Origin: Cliona cf. orientalis
Taxonomy: Eukaryota > Porifera > Demospongiae > Clionaida > Clionaidae
Length of the DNA: 64,000 nucleotides
Direction: 5' to 3'
NCBI GenBank assembly: GCA_963930775.1
Contig: OZ005694.1
Coordinates: forward strand, 7,388,045-7,452,044
The position numbers were made by a program, and so were the translations under genes. The notes beneath the pieces are model-generated. The model was not told where the DNA came from. It was given only the letters and a program-made list of their open reading frames with translations, and ran no database searches. This document shows, in pieces, positions 34,758-47,929 of this stretch (position 1 is its first letter; every line of letters begins with the position of its first letter).

Positions 34758-36889
34758 CTAGCGTCTAGACTCTAAGGTGCTTAGCTGGAAAGGTAATTTC
34801 AAGCCACCTCCTTCTGCAGGCTGGAATGTATTGCAGTCCAGTAAATCATCCCCACATCCTTCTACACGTAATCATTTAATCACCACTTGAAATAACTGTT
34901 GTCACAATACTCCACCCCCCACTCCTGTTCATGTGGTTGCAATCTCTGCCAATCATAGAGTTTAACATGGGAATGATTTATGTATATTTTCCATTAAAGA
35001 GTAAAACCCCATCTGACTGGTATTTAACGAGAAATACGTAAATCCTCCCCATGTATAGACACACATCTAATAAATTATTAAGGAAGGATTTACGCCGTGA
35101 GGTGACCCTGTAATTCATTCTCATGTGTATAACAAAGGATCAAGGATTAATTTCCTAGCATTTTTACACCTATATTGCATACAAACCAGGACTGTTGGAT
35201 AATAAGCACATACATGGTTGTATGTGCTGCATAGTGAAAATTTTAGTGAAATCACAAATTTTTGTAGAAAGACTGTCTTCAATTTTTCACTGAACAGGTT
35301 TGAATTTGGTTGGCAACTTTGGCCAGAATATTATTATATTTCGTGCTTGTCAGCATGAAGGCCCATTTTTTCATTAAAAATATTAATAATTATTTTTTGG
35401 TTGAAAAATAAACCACACAGGTAAAATCAGGTCATTTTATTGTATCATAATATAAGAATTTGGCCAATCAGATTATAGGTCTAATGTCCATTTCCATGGA
35501 AACACCTACGAAATTAATCAAAATTAAATATTTAATTAATTTTTCTTGTCCGAACTTGCTCTAACTACTTAAATATATACTTTCATGTAAAAAATTCTGT
35601 TCCTTACATTTATTCTACTGCCACTTAAGATCAATCCAGCATGCCTGTGCAGTGAATTATACCACAGGAATTACTCTTAGAGTGATTGAGTAGATAATCA
35701 ACTCTTTAGCTATAAAATAAGTTTGCAAACATTGATTTTACTCAAAATCTGTTCTATAATTTTGACAGTTACTAGGTATGCAACACCTGGGAATAGTAGG
35801 GTAATTCCCTGTTAACCTCAAATTACTCTTTTTGCTGAAACTATATTCATTGTAATTAAAAATAAAGATTGCATGAATATTGTGGGTAAAATATTGCGAG
35901 TTGTGCTACAAGAGAGCCCTACCCTAGAAGGTAATGTACAAAAATTATGTTTCCAGACCACAGGTGCTTCTAGTGCTGTGAGGTATTCATAAACATACAT
36001 GTACTCCAATTCGGGCATATTATAATACTGACAAGCACTTATAGACAATGAAGCTTGGTGGGACCAGGGTGGTGAGCTGGCTCTTCTGGTTGGAGAGCAC
36101 ATCTGCATCAAAGGATGTGGTCAGTTGCAGGTGCTCACTAATCCATCCCCTAAAATCAGTGGGCACTCTTCCTGTCAATAGTGCATTCTTCCCCATATCC
36201 TAGGCAACGGTGTGTCTGGTTGGTTTCTGTCCACTAAGGGTATCACACCAGGCTTAGCTTTGGGGGATTGGGGACTGGAATACACATCTGATATCTTTCT
36301 ATATTCACTCACACACACACACCGTCAGAGGTTACCTTAATTAGTCCTAGCTTGGCAATATTGTGGTATCAATTAGTTGATCCTTTGCCAACATGATTAA
36401 AAATAAATGTGCTGGCATAACAGACTGTCAGTAATTAAAATTGGATACTGCACCATCAAATGTGTTCATTAACATTACCTACTAGTATGTGCAATATCCG
36501 TGGGCCCTAATACAAATAAGGCTGCATCAACATCCATATCTCCTACGGTCCCCAAAAACTTCAATTGGAAATTTAGAACATAATAACAGACACCAGGCCC
36601 GGATGTAGTCAATGTATGTCAAGCAGTAGGAGGAAAAAATTTACTCTAATTAATATCTTCGCAAGCTCATCAGGGACTATGCATATGAAAATAGGGTAAA
36701 GTTGGGATTATGAGAGCCTTCCCAGTGCCCACCCCCTTCTTTGAGAAGATTATCTACACTCTGTGGATATATAATCAGCTACATATGTTTGTGGGGATTC
36801 TTGAAAATTATTATTGTACGTATACGTATAGTTGTATTGATCACACATGTACTATTCATGCATAATTTATAATAATAATATTATTATTA
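34758..36889. other. Intergenic with a dispersed repeat copy
   Basis: No further CCP5 exon and no other coding frame recognised. A copy of the GTGCAATATCC/CATCAACATCC module plus the CAGCTGATT module lies at about 36460-36800, in the same order as near 23.7 kb. Confidence 0.5.
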
Positions 36890-37165
36890 GGCCAGACCAA
36901 TTTAATTTGTTGTTGCTCGGATATTGTGAGGTAAAAATTGGACCGAGCGATTGAAATAAAAAGCAATTAATTGGGGTGTGGTTGTAGACCACAATCTAAT
37001 TAAGACAGACTAATGTAATTATCTAGGACCAAGGAATCAAGATAGAATACAAAAACCACTCTATTGTACATAAGCTCCACCCAACTTAATTAAATTTTTT
37101 TTTTCTGTTTGCCAAAAAATTGGAGCGAGCGAATCCGTGCAACAACTTATTTAATTGGTCTGGCC
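36890..37165. mobile_element. PIF/Harbinger-type MITE, GGCCAGACCAATT family
   Basis: 276 bp with inverted ends GGCCAGACCAATTTAATTTG / ...AATTGGTCTGGCC, flanked by TTA (extendable to TTATTA) on both sides. The TIR differs from the GGCCACTCC family at 21871 and 54298, so it is a second family with the same target preference. Confidence 0.78.
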
Positions 37166-38600
37166 TTATTACATACTTAGTTGATTCAACCATTAATGCA
37201 ATCCAAACAGTTACTATCGCCCAGCTATGCATGGTACAATAATTATTCGACTGTGCATCACTCATGTGGCAGAAATAAAATTTGTATAGATTTCTGCCAC
37301 AGTCATGCTCGTATCACAAGATTTCTGCCATAATGCCTGTCATGTTTGCACTACCTGAGGAACCTGGCCTATTACTGCAGTTACATGTAGCTGTGTTTGC
37401 AGAAATCTCCATCACAGTTGTATTTTTATAGCGAAGATTTCTGCAACAATAATGATGCACAAGTAAAAACATTGTGTTTTATGTGGCACCAAAAGTATAA
37501 TGTTTTAAAAACAGTTTCACTATCACAATAGCTAATATTAAACTTGTTATGTCAACTCACTGCACAAACAGTTTTCCAAGAGTATAATGCTTTTAAAAAC
37601 TGATCAAGGGACATGTACAGTGACACAATAATATTGTATCACTGACATAATAATATTATTGTGTCACTGACACAATAGCTAATAATTATTGTATCACTGG
37701 CCATGGTAACATCAGTTTTTTGAGCATGTTGATATGCACTTAGATGTAATTAATGTTAACATCAATTATGATCATATTATGCATATTATGTTAGTGTATA
37801 CCGTAGCAACATGCTCAATGTACATGTGTATATACAAACTAAATTCCTATGCCAACATCTAACAAGCTAGCTTTATGGCAGGCACATCAGCCTTGTACTG
37901 GCCAACACAAGGCATTCCTGCACCACAATTAATAGTAATATAATATACATAACTGTAATTGTTTCAAACAGCTGAAAAATTCTATGCAGCACAATAATTA
38001 TTATGCCATAATATAAACATGTATAATAATAATATTATGTAACCAGCCTGAAATTCAGATAAATGGGCCAGTGTATATTCAAGCACACATAACCACAAAA
38101 ACAGCTGATCAATTAAAACTACGTAGAGTTGATAGCTAATCAGCTGTAGCTATGTCAGGTTTCTTGCATTTAATTAAAAATTTTGATCATCTTTTTCTTG
38201 CAATTGTGAAACAATCACACACCTCCTCCTGCACACATGCATGCATAATGTATTCAGCTAACTATTAATAATTGATGATTCTAACCGCACAAATAGCTGA
38301 TTATCCACACTTAATGTCACTTAAAGAAGGGGGCGGGGAAGGCTGTCATATAATCCATGCAAATTTTGACCATATTCAATCCCTCCTAGCTCTCTTTGTC
38401 ACACACCATGCTTATTTCCTTGGGGAGATATGTTACTAACAGCTTACACAGACTGACATGTACTATAATAATATTGAAATTTAGATCTATAGTATAGGTG
38501 GATTCGAATTACATACAATGACTAATCTAGCAATTAGCACAAAACAATATAACTTTACTTGGAATTATCGAAAATTAGTTAGGAACAAAAAGCATAGCTT
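37166..38600. other. Intergenic with repeats flanking copy 2
   Basis: No coding frame. Contains palindromic (T)ATTATTGTGTCACTGACA-type repeats near 37620-37700 and, at 38040-38470, sequence homologous to 26.07-27.18 kb. The block duplication between copies 1 and 2 therefore extends beyond the orphan gene. Confidence 0.5.
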
Positions 38601-38732
38601 AAGAGGAGAGGCTTTGAAAATAAAAGTTGTTTTATGGTGTACACGTTCTAATGGGAGACAGAGAAGAAAAAGAAGGATCTAGGGGATCGAAGGCATGTCC
38701 ACCTCAGAGTATCATAATGTCGATTAACATCA

Positions 38733-39437
38733 TCAATAGCCAATGACCAGTTCATGCAAGCTGCTCTGCTGACCGATCACAGACTCTTCAACAGGAATCA
38801 TGAATAGATTATCCTCATCTAGACGTGTGGAATCTCTGTCATCACTATCAGCACCTGCACGACATCTTGTGAGCCTCCAAATGTTGTGTAGAGTAACAAT
38901 GTTGATGGTATTATAATAGTCATTCGCACCTCCTGGACTGACTTCTTCGCTGCTGTTAGTCGCAGTCTGGGCAGCTTCGTGCACTAATGATGAGCTGCTG
39001 CAGTTGCTGGCTGCATTTGCTGATTCAACCTGTAGTCGAGCTAGCGCTGGAGCTCTCGGGGCATCTAGTCCATTGGTGCAAACGGAATAATGAGGTACAA
39101 ATTGAGGGATCACCATTAATGATTCATTTAGCGACGGAGAAGCTTCGTTCGAGACACAGAGAGGGGTTGCTTCCTCCAGCAGATTTGTAACGACGTGCAC
39201 TGGCTTTGAAAATGCATTGCTAATCAGTAATGCTGGATGACACCTGCAAGTGCACGCAGGCGTCGATGCATCGCAGGAAGGCTGCCGCGGCTGTGCATGC
39301 AGGCGGCGGCTGTCTGCAACGATGTGAGTCGAGTGGTGTCCTGATGCAGCTGGATCTCGGATGTTATACCTCGTGGACTCATAAGCAGTGTCGAGCTCGA
39401 TAACTTGCTTGGTGTGACATTTTGCATTCGTTGCCAT
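38733..39437 (-). CDS. Orphan single-exon gene, copy 2 (234 aa)
   Basis: Open from ATG at 39435-39437 to the TGA at 38733-38735, ending SLHELVIGY. Nearly the same as copy 3 through the Cys-rich centre (TPACTCRCHPALL) and the INIVTLHNIWRLTR end, with small in-frame differences such as an inserted YN after GGAND. It lies ~320 bp downstream of the last exon of the broken copy-2 coiled-coil gene, yet itself shows no lesion. No domain is recognised; function unknown. Confidence 0.72.
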   Translation of the reverse strand: MATNAKCHTKQVIELDTAYESTRYNIRDPAASGHHSTHIVADSRRLHAQPRQPSCDASTPACTCRCHPALLISNAFSKPVHVVTNLLEEATPLCVSNEASPSLNESLMVIPQFVPHYSVCTNGLDAPRAPALARLQVESANAASNCSSSSLVHEAAQTATNSSEEVSPGGANDYYNTINIVTLHNIWRLTRCRAGADSDDRDSTRLDEDNLFMIPVEESVIGQQSSLHELVIGY

Positions 39438-42400
39438 GACTTGTCAGTGGAACTTTAATGTACGTATCCCGAGTGTTGGAAGTCAGGGTTGAATAAAACG
39501 ACGCCGGATTACTATTCAAGCTTAACCTGAGGCAAATTTGAGAAACAGTTTTATACCAGCGCGTAATGCCGGAAATGGCATGCGTCACCCCATTTCCGGC
39601 ATACTCCATGTACTACACGTACACGTGGCCGCGCCGAAGCGGAAGCCAACCCACCCACGCAAATACGACAATGGCATTCTAGATCTTCGAGCACACAACA
39701 TATCAACATACACAGTAACAAAACATGACATTGTTAATATAGATCATTACAAAATTGATTCAGTTTTTGCTGATGTCCTCCATTGAAGTGTTTGATGATT
39801 CTGAGTAGCAAGTAGCAAATCTTGACACTGCCAGTGGAGGAGTAGCGGACACGACCAAACCTCTGCTGCAGATCCACAGCCTTCTGGTCAATCTATCATG
39901 ATAATGTAATATTAAATAAATCACATAAGCTGGTATATAGTTTCGTCGTGGTGAGACATGTCCTCATCACTGAATTATTGGAATAACAATGTCATTATAC
40001 CTAGGCCTCCTTGAATGCGCATGCTTCCAAGGAAGATCAATTATTACAACAGACAAGCACGCTCATTATCATTAAAGGAAAGATATAATATTATTGTGTG
40101 ACTTTATTTGGGTTCCATGAGGTGATTAGCTAGAGCTGATTTCACAGGATTCCATACCTCCACATCAGTAGCGTATTTCTCCATATCACTGATAGAGATG
40201 CTCTCATTGTCGCACGATGAATTACTGTTGTCTGATGTATCTGTACGTTAAATTAATGAACAATACGTGTAATATGATTATAGCCAAGAGTAACTAAAGA
40301 GAGTGTGGAAAATGCTTCTGAATCACCATAATACCGTGTTTAAACTAATTAGGGCAAGAAAACTTGGTTCGTTCTATATAGGACTTTTCAAAATGTATCT
40401 TAATGGAGTGCATATCAGAAAACTGCACAGAAGTTGATTATTTTTTTAGCTTGCGTTCATTAGAATAAACATAGTACAATACATGCACCTACACATAATT
40501 GGGTGGTCAGAAGCCATACAAAGACATGCAAGCATTACTCTAAAAGATAGTTATAATTACAACAATAGTGAGCATGGTGGGTGAAGCCACACACTGTGTA
40601 GTGTGGTGGTGTCCAAGGTAACAGGCTCCCTGTGATGTGGCCTGATGCCATGTAAGTCACGAGGAAGGTAATCATCCAGTAACTAATAGAGTGTATTAGG
40701 AAGCGTACATAACTGCGTGGGCGATTATAGCTCTACACTGTGAAATGGTAGCGTCATCCTACGTGTGCCAGCCTAACCATAGCTAGCTATGCAGTCCATG
40801 TTTCATTTACACAGTGATCATACACGTGGCTGTGTGGTTGCAGGTGTGCTGCACAGTGTCTGAACCCCACCAAGGAACTACCCTACAGTATTATTCATAG
40901 GCTTGTGGCCACACAGTTTTCATAAAATCATGTACATGTATACAGCATTTGTCTGGTATCTACTACGTGCTGTGACGCCACCATCACACTGCATAAGCGC
41001 AATACTAACATACAGGAGCTACGTACTCTTCCTAATACACTCTTGATTATACTAAGGTAAGCTAGTGGATATACAATGTCATGCAGCTCACAGATTTGCT
41101 AGTAACAAACCAATTGTACATGTGTGTGGAATACTTTTATGTCTTGGTGTGTCACGTGATTGGTCAGTGTTTGTTGCTCCAGAGGATCTCTTTCTCCTCC
41201 CCAGCCGGCCATAGTCATGGTGAGACATGTCCTCATCACTGCATGGGAAATAATTAAAATTATGATTAGCCTCGTCCCAAGACCACACCCTCAAAAGGAG
41301 GGTTGACATTAAATTCTGAGCATTTTCTAGGGGTTTTGCAAGCTGAGCAGTCTTGTTTTCGTGCAAGCCAATCAGATTGCACCTCTACAATTATCATTGT
41401 GATATTATATCCCATTGCATTGCGAAGCAACGTCATACAAGTTAACCAATCAGAATGTATAGCTCTAAGATTTTTCATCCTGTTTTTTTTTGTCTATAAT
41501 ATTTCTTGCTTCTTAATAGATACACAATAGCCAGAAGTATATATTACGAAATGCTAAACTAAGGCTAATCGAGTGTGCACCCTGGTACATAAACACAGTG
41601 ACAGAAAGGAATATATAAAAACAGGTATAGCTAAACATAATAGTTTAAAAGTCAAGTTGAGCTGCTTTTAAGAGCCAGCTTAAATGACTGGAGACTTGGG
41701 GTAAGTACTAGGTCCTCCTCTAGCGAGTTGTGCAGCAACATGTATACTGGTGCGTGATAGTCCTGCTGACCTGCATGACCACCAATTAGAAACCAATTAG
41801 AACCAAGAAATCCATCAAAATTAATGTCCCCAGATCTTTCCCTGTATGGTGACTGGGGCCAACCAGTGATCACACACAATCTAGGCCAGGATTCCAAGGT
41901 ACATTGTGTACTTAGATCCATATTACCAAGGGCTTATCATAAGTGCCTCCCCTCATCGTTTGGTTTTATTTTGTATGGCTTTTGCTTAATATAGTGCAGG
42001 AAATGATTGCAATACTTTCCCATCAAAGTGCCGATTAATATTCAGTCAGTCAACAGCTGATATAATCCCTACAGCAACCACATGTGGACTACTAGTGGTG
42101 TAGCAATTTTCCTTTTTTGCGCCCGTGTTGAAAAAATACCTTATTTATGATGGATATTATGACTCAATATGACTTAATGCAAGCATCTATTAATTATTAA
42201 AATTGGAGCGTAACAAAAACAATAACTACCTTGACGATGTGGTTGTGTCATGTTTGCTGTTATGGTGGAGGTGGATGGGCATCAGATAGGGGTTATAGCC
42301 AAGCTTCGTGAACGCCTGCAAAATTATAATACCAACATAATGTACTCACTGACATTTGTATGTGCTAAAAATACTGCTCCCAGCATGTAAATTCCATCTT

Positions 42401-42821
42401 GTGATTTTATGATACCGAATTTGCTAGCTTACAATAATATTATAATCTGTAATATCTTTGTATAGCTGGTGAAACCCACAATGCAGCCAATATGTGGTTG
42501 CATTTATTATAGCAATCACAACAATAATAGTTATCGTTATGCACTCATACACTGCATATATATGTACCCAAATGACAAACCCTTAGATCATGCCACATGA
42601 TGACATGATAAAGGTGACAGGAAATGACCATACTAGGCAGTATAGGCACTGAAGGCAGGTCAAACTTCTATAATATCACAGGATAGACACTAGATTGAAT
42701 TAAGGTTAGTGATATGTTTTGGCTCATCGAATGGAATAGAGCCTGACCACCTGCCTAACCAACTCCGCTCACATAATATTCATAGTGCTGCACCCACAAT
42801 GTACATGTACTACTACATGTA

Positions 42822-43526
42822 CAGTGCAACCAAGCAAGAGAGCAAAACCTTTTATTTCAGAATTTGAACCTATTTTGGCTCATAAAATAAAATCTATTAC
42901 AGACAAGAGTTTGAAATTTGGTACCAATCTTCTTCAACATAAACTCTACATAGAATTTAAATTATGAGATGTAACCATGATTAATTCCATTTTTATGGCT
43001 TCATAAGATAACATGGCTCTCCAAAATATGTTAGGCACATTAAATGAGTACTATTTTCGGTTAAGAGTGTCCGCTCTACCCAGTCATGCACATCCACATG
43101 AAGTTAATTTGACATGAGTGTAGAGGCTGTGCAGTGTATTAATTGCTAACCAGATATTGTCCGTAAATCCCTTTTGGAGGGCCAAATATGTTAGGCACAT
43201 TATTTCCTATTTAGTTCCGGTTAAGAAATTCCACTTGGTGGGCTGATAGCACTTGTAATAAAGTTACTAAATCCCAAATTTGAAGTCTTGATTCCTTACC
43301 ACTTCCGAGATACAGCCACTTCTATCCAAAATCAGTGAAAATTTTATAAAAACTGGCCCGCACATATGTGGCTTCTGTATTAGCTATATATGGGAAATTT
43401 ACAATTTTATAAAATGCAATAAAAATGATTGTTGTGGCCATTTTGATATCAAGTAGGTTTGTCTGTGAAGTTTTTAGCCCAAAAATATGGTTTTTAAAAG
43501 TTTTGCTCTCTTGCTTGGTTGCGCTG
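42822..43526. mobile_element. TIR element with CAGTGCAACCAAGC ends in copy 2 intron
   Basis: Inverted ends of ~27 bp (CAGTGCAACCAAGCAAGAGA and its complement, one mismatch), both flanked by TACATGTA (42814-42821 and 43527-43534). Read as a TSD this is 8 bp and hAT-like; because TACATGTA is its own complement it could instead be part of the TIR. No open frame for a transposase. Confidence 0.72.
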
Positions 43527-45478
43527 TACATGTAAACCAATAGCAAGAGGCATGAATGTAATAAACCAGGTATCCTATTTTTAATAGGTACATGTATAAT
43601 GTACATGTACATGTGTATGCATGATATTGTTATTGCTTGGCACATTATTATCTGCATGACACTATTCACTCACCTGTAGATTTTCCACAGAGTCCCCAAT
43701 CTCCAGACTCTCGTGTGAGTAAGGACTGCTTTCCCCTCCATCGTAGACACTGAAGGAAGGATTCCTCGACGGTAGATGGCTGAAGAGTGACAGAGTTGAA
43801 TATGTACTGGACATACTCTCTGTTCAGTTCAAGTCCTTGGCTGCTAGTTTCTCTGGCTTTAGATTGGACACATCTGATTGGTTAGAGCTAGTTCACCTTA
43901 TACTCTGAGGAGGTGTGGCAGCAACATTTGCTGACTCAGCAGTTAATTGCCTCTTTGTTTGAAGTTTTACTTTGCTTATCCAAATTTGAGTCACTCTTAG
44001 CAGCAGATGAGGTACTACTACCCCCTTCGTGGCTACTGGTAGTTTCATTTGAGTCTGTTGACTTGTTCGCTTGCTTGCTGCGTATCTCCGAGTACTTGTA
44101 CTTGATCTTCATGGCAAAATTTGAGGCACCCTGAGAGAAGGCACGCCCGCTTCTCATACCAGACGACGGTTTTTGATCCTTTCCACTCTTTTCCAAACTC
44201 TCCTTTGACCCCTGCTGTTGTTGGTTGTGTTGGTATTGCTGCTGTGGGCTACATGTAGCTGAGACTTGCCCTACTTATAGATCATTGTTCAGCGCATTCA
44301 TGTACTCTGATACAACTTGAGCACTTTGTACAATCTGGTCTGGTGACTTCATTTCCACTGCCTGATCATGAGACACGTCGACGTCGGTCCTGTACTTCCA
44401 GCACTTCTCGGTCGTTTTGGATACTTGGGAATCAGTGTCTGCTTAGAGGAGGAGGAGGGAGGGGGGGGAGTGAGGGAGCGTCATCGCATGTTGCATAGGA
44501 ATGGTTTCCTTCTCCTTGACGTAGGGTAGCACGTTGCTCCCCGTACTGGCTGTTCTGCGGTGGCCTCGATTTCGAAGCTTTTGCACTCGCTGAGGCTTAC
44601 TCGCTTTCTCCTCGTGAAGCGTGGATGAGTATTCATCATCAGTTACAACCATTGGCCCGAGAGATAGCATCAAGTTAGCTCCACTATCCTCTGGCTGTTC
44701 TTCAAGATTTAGAATATCCACTCTGGGACCGATACTTGAGTTCTGGACTGGGAATGGGATTGAGAAATCTCCCTCCTGGAGCACTGATGCTGCAATGTTT
44801 GTGCGAGATTTGAATCTGATATCCGATAGTTAGTTCTTCGAGCGCTCTCGGCATTTCTGGGTCGTAGATAGATATCCCGCTGGTCGTGGGCCAATCTGAT
44901 TGGTCAGTTCCTTGGTATGCTGTGTCATCAAGACGCTGTGTTGCTTCCCAGCTTGGAGTAGCTTGATAGTTAGGGCTTGACTGGCAACTTGCCGCTCAAA
45001 GTCAGAAATGGTCTGACTTTGCTCGTGGAGTTTGAGATTACAGGATTCAAGCTGCAAGTGTATAATACACTGGTATACACAAAATTAAACACACGTGAAA
45101 AATATAATAATGTGCACATGTGCTTAATTTTCTCAGCTTAAAGAGTGGTTAGGAAGCTTCACCTTAACCATGCCAACAACATACATGTGTGTGTACGTCC
45201 ACAAGAGAGCAGTGTAACACTGATAGGTCAACCACCCAATGTACATGTACAGTACATACATATTACATGTCTAATTTTGGTTTCCATGGGTGAAGCAGTC
45301 AACCGTTTCCCCATGGTGGTGTAGCTTGCAATATTTACTATGATGTATACCACAAAAAAGTAGGACTTTGCACTCATAGCTGGTCATAACAGGTGGTGGT
45401 GAAACTAATTGTATACTAGGTGAAATCCAGAGTGCATAAACAGGATGAGATGATATGTTGAAATCAAGTGTGTATTAT

Positions 45479-45736
45479 GCACCTATCAATGCATGTATTG
45501 CCCCAGGTACCACCCCACGGGCAAGGGTGGGGGATTTGACCTATGTGAAATCAATTCCTCTCCCCTGGAGCGAATGCTAGGATCAAATGCCCCCATTAGG
45601 ACTGTATATTTCCCCCCTACTGTCCGTAAATATTGATCAAATCCCCCTGATCTGGGGCATGTTTATTGGTCAAACACAATCAAATCCCCACCTTTTGCCA
45701 GTGGGGTGGTAGGTGGGGCAATACATTGATAGGTGC
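45479..45736. mobile_element. TIR element inserted in copy 2 only
   Basis: Inverted ends GCACCTATCAATG...TATTGCCCC and complement, flanked by ATTAT on both sides. The paralogous intron in copy 3 (about 59065-59080) runs straight from GTGTATTA into the sequence found right of the element, giving an empty site. Confidence 0.82.
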
Positions 45737-47929
45737 ATTATTAGGTTCATGTATACACTTAGAAGTTTAGCATAATATCACTATTTCATGCTATTATCGT
45801 ACCTCAGTTTCCAACTTCTGCAGGTCCTTTTGTTTCCTGAAGGCCTCCTGAGCTCCCTTCACTTCTCTCAGAATTTCTGTCGCCTTTTCAGCTACAGGAG
45901 TTGCAACATTTTAGTAACTAACAATTATTACAAAGTGGAGCTTTTCAATTTTAACACAGACACATTTACCAACTACAGGCATATTCAGACACAACCATGT
46001 ACAAAGGTACAAAGGGCAGAGTAGAGCAGAGTTGCACTGCTCTATTTTTGTTCATTTCCTTTGATGTGGTCAGTGGAATGTATACAAGATTTTATGAAGC
46101 CTTGGATCACCAAAGTGATTGAATAAGAATACTCTGAATTTCTGGAAAAAGCCACTGTGGGTACTACATGCCAATTAAGATGCCTAATTAGATCATGGGT
46201 CAAAATTAATGTGTATAGCAACAGCACTCTGGCAGCAGCACATGATACACATATGTGGCTTCTAAGTGGGTGAGGATAACAAATATTATTCTCAAAAGGA
46301 AAGCACAGGACTAGGGGTATGTGTATTGCTTTTCTCATTGTGTGTGCTGTTTTTCTTCAAACATGGCTCACAGTTTATTCAAGTTGGTTCGGATATGATT
46401 TTAGATTCTGGAAATTTATCAACAGTTGTACAATTGCACCCTCCATAAACAATCTTCGTATTTTTGCACAAATAAATCTCTAGCATATCCATACATTCCA
46501 GCATTTGTAGCTATTACAAAATGCCTGATAGAAAATGTACTAGCACCATAGGAAGCTTGTGATATTACATGTATATGGACACACTTATTTCACATTGCTT
46601 GAGCATTATTACATTTATACTTACAGAGAGAGAGATGTACATAGCCCAATACCTTTCATGTGCTGTTCCACTAGTTGTAGGTTCAGTTTCCTGAGATAGT
46701 CGATGTCGGCACTCATGGCCTCCTTCATTTGAATGTGCATTCTCTCCATCTCTATCTGCTTTGACTGAAGCACACTCTTCTCCCTGTGCACTGAGTCCAA
46801 CTGGGACTGGAGCTGGGTCACATCAAATGTGAACTCGTTCAACGCCTTCTGCAGCTGGCATAATTCCTCGCCTGTGGAGAAGCCATATTATGTATTATAA
46901 TATTAGTGTACATATAAGGGGTTAATTACTAACAGAATTGCCTGCAGTACACATAATTATTATTATGTCATCATAGCTATATAGTATGATGCACAATAAT
47001 TCACAATGTAGAAAGGGAATCGGACAGGTTGTGGAATGTAGGATTGCAGAAACATGAATTATAAATAGTATAATGCTTGACATTAAATCCCCCCACCCGG
47101 GTTGCTGATTAAGCAGATAAGCTGCCACTCAAAACCACACATGAAATACCCAGGTTAATTTCTACTTCCAATGATATCACCGGACGTATGTACCTTGAAC
47201 TCTCAAGGCATCGGCCACACTGGTGATCCCCTGCAGCTGGAGGTTCTCTGGTATGCCTTTGGTCACCAGCTGTTCCCTCTCCTTCAACACCCTCTCCATC
47301 TCCTTGTGAGCCTTGAAGAGCTGATTCTGGGCCTCCAGACACCTCTCCTCTGTCTGTTGAATATACTGATCCTTTGCTCTCAACTGGTTATCTTTGTCCG
47401 ACAGTTGTTCTCTCAACTCGAGAACTTGTGATTTGAGCAAGGTGAATTTTCTGTCGTGCATCTCGTAGTCTTTCTTCATCTGGAGCTCGATGTCTTGAAG
47501 CGCCACATCTCGGTCGATCACCTGATCTTGGAGGGTCTCGTTTTGCTTCTGGAGGATGGCAATAGTTTGGACTTGGTCAGGTCTGAGTTCAATACCTTCC
47601 ACGCTGGCCATAGGATCAAGATGATCTGCCTCGCTACTTTTGCTTGAAGCCTCTGTGAGCCGTTCTTCGATGGCCGCAAACCTCTCCTTCAACTGCTCCA
47701 GCTCACCCTCTTGCTCCTTCAGCGTCTTTTGATGCTTTTCAAGCCCGTCTCCAAACTCACAGCTAGCGGTCTGCATCTGAGTTAGCTTCTCTTGAACGAC
47801 AGACGAAGAGGGAGAGAGTGGGCGAGAAGAATCAGACGGGCTTGCGGACCTCTTTGAACCCTGAAGACTTAAAAGGTACCCGGGGGGCAAGTTGTTAGTG
47901 GACGAGACTCCTCCTCCTCCTCCCCCAAC

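Larger units (their letters stand above)
39760..47929 (-). pseudogene. Duplicated coiled-coil gene, copy 2 (truncated and broken)
   Basis: Exons in gene order: 47194-47929 (5' truncated), 46653-46871, 45803-45891, 43674-45051, 42230-42315, 41135-41238, 40158-40240, 39760-39892. Lesions relative to copy 3: +4 nt near 44870 in the exon 43674-45051; a 2-nt loss with an in-frame TAA near 44275; an 81-nt in-frame deletion in exon 40158-40240 (83 vs 164 nt); +7 nt in the last exon that replaces its end. The three upstream coiled-coil exons are still open. Homology to copy 3 stops abruptly at 47929 inside a Gly-encoding repeat. Confidence 0.85.

Noticed and set aside
35818..36111. 97-aa minus-strand ORF upstream of the CCP5 fragment, considered as an N-terminal CCP5 exon.
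   Set aside because: No residue pattern matches the CCP N-domain; no supporting splice sites.
43322..43669. 115-aa minus-strand ORF in copy 2.
   Set aside because: Mostly inside the CAGTGCAACC TIR element and AT-rich; no coding features.
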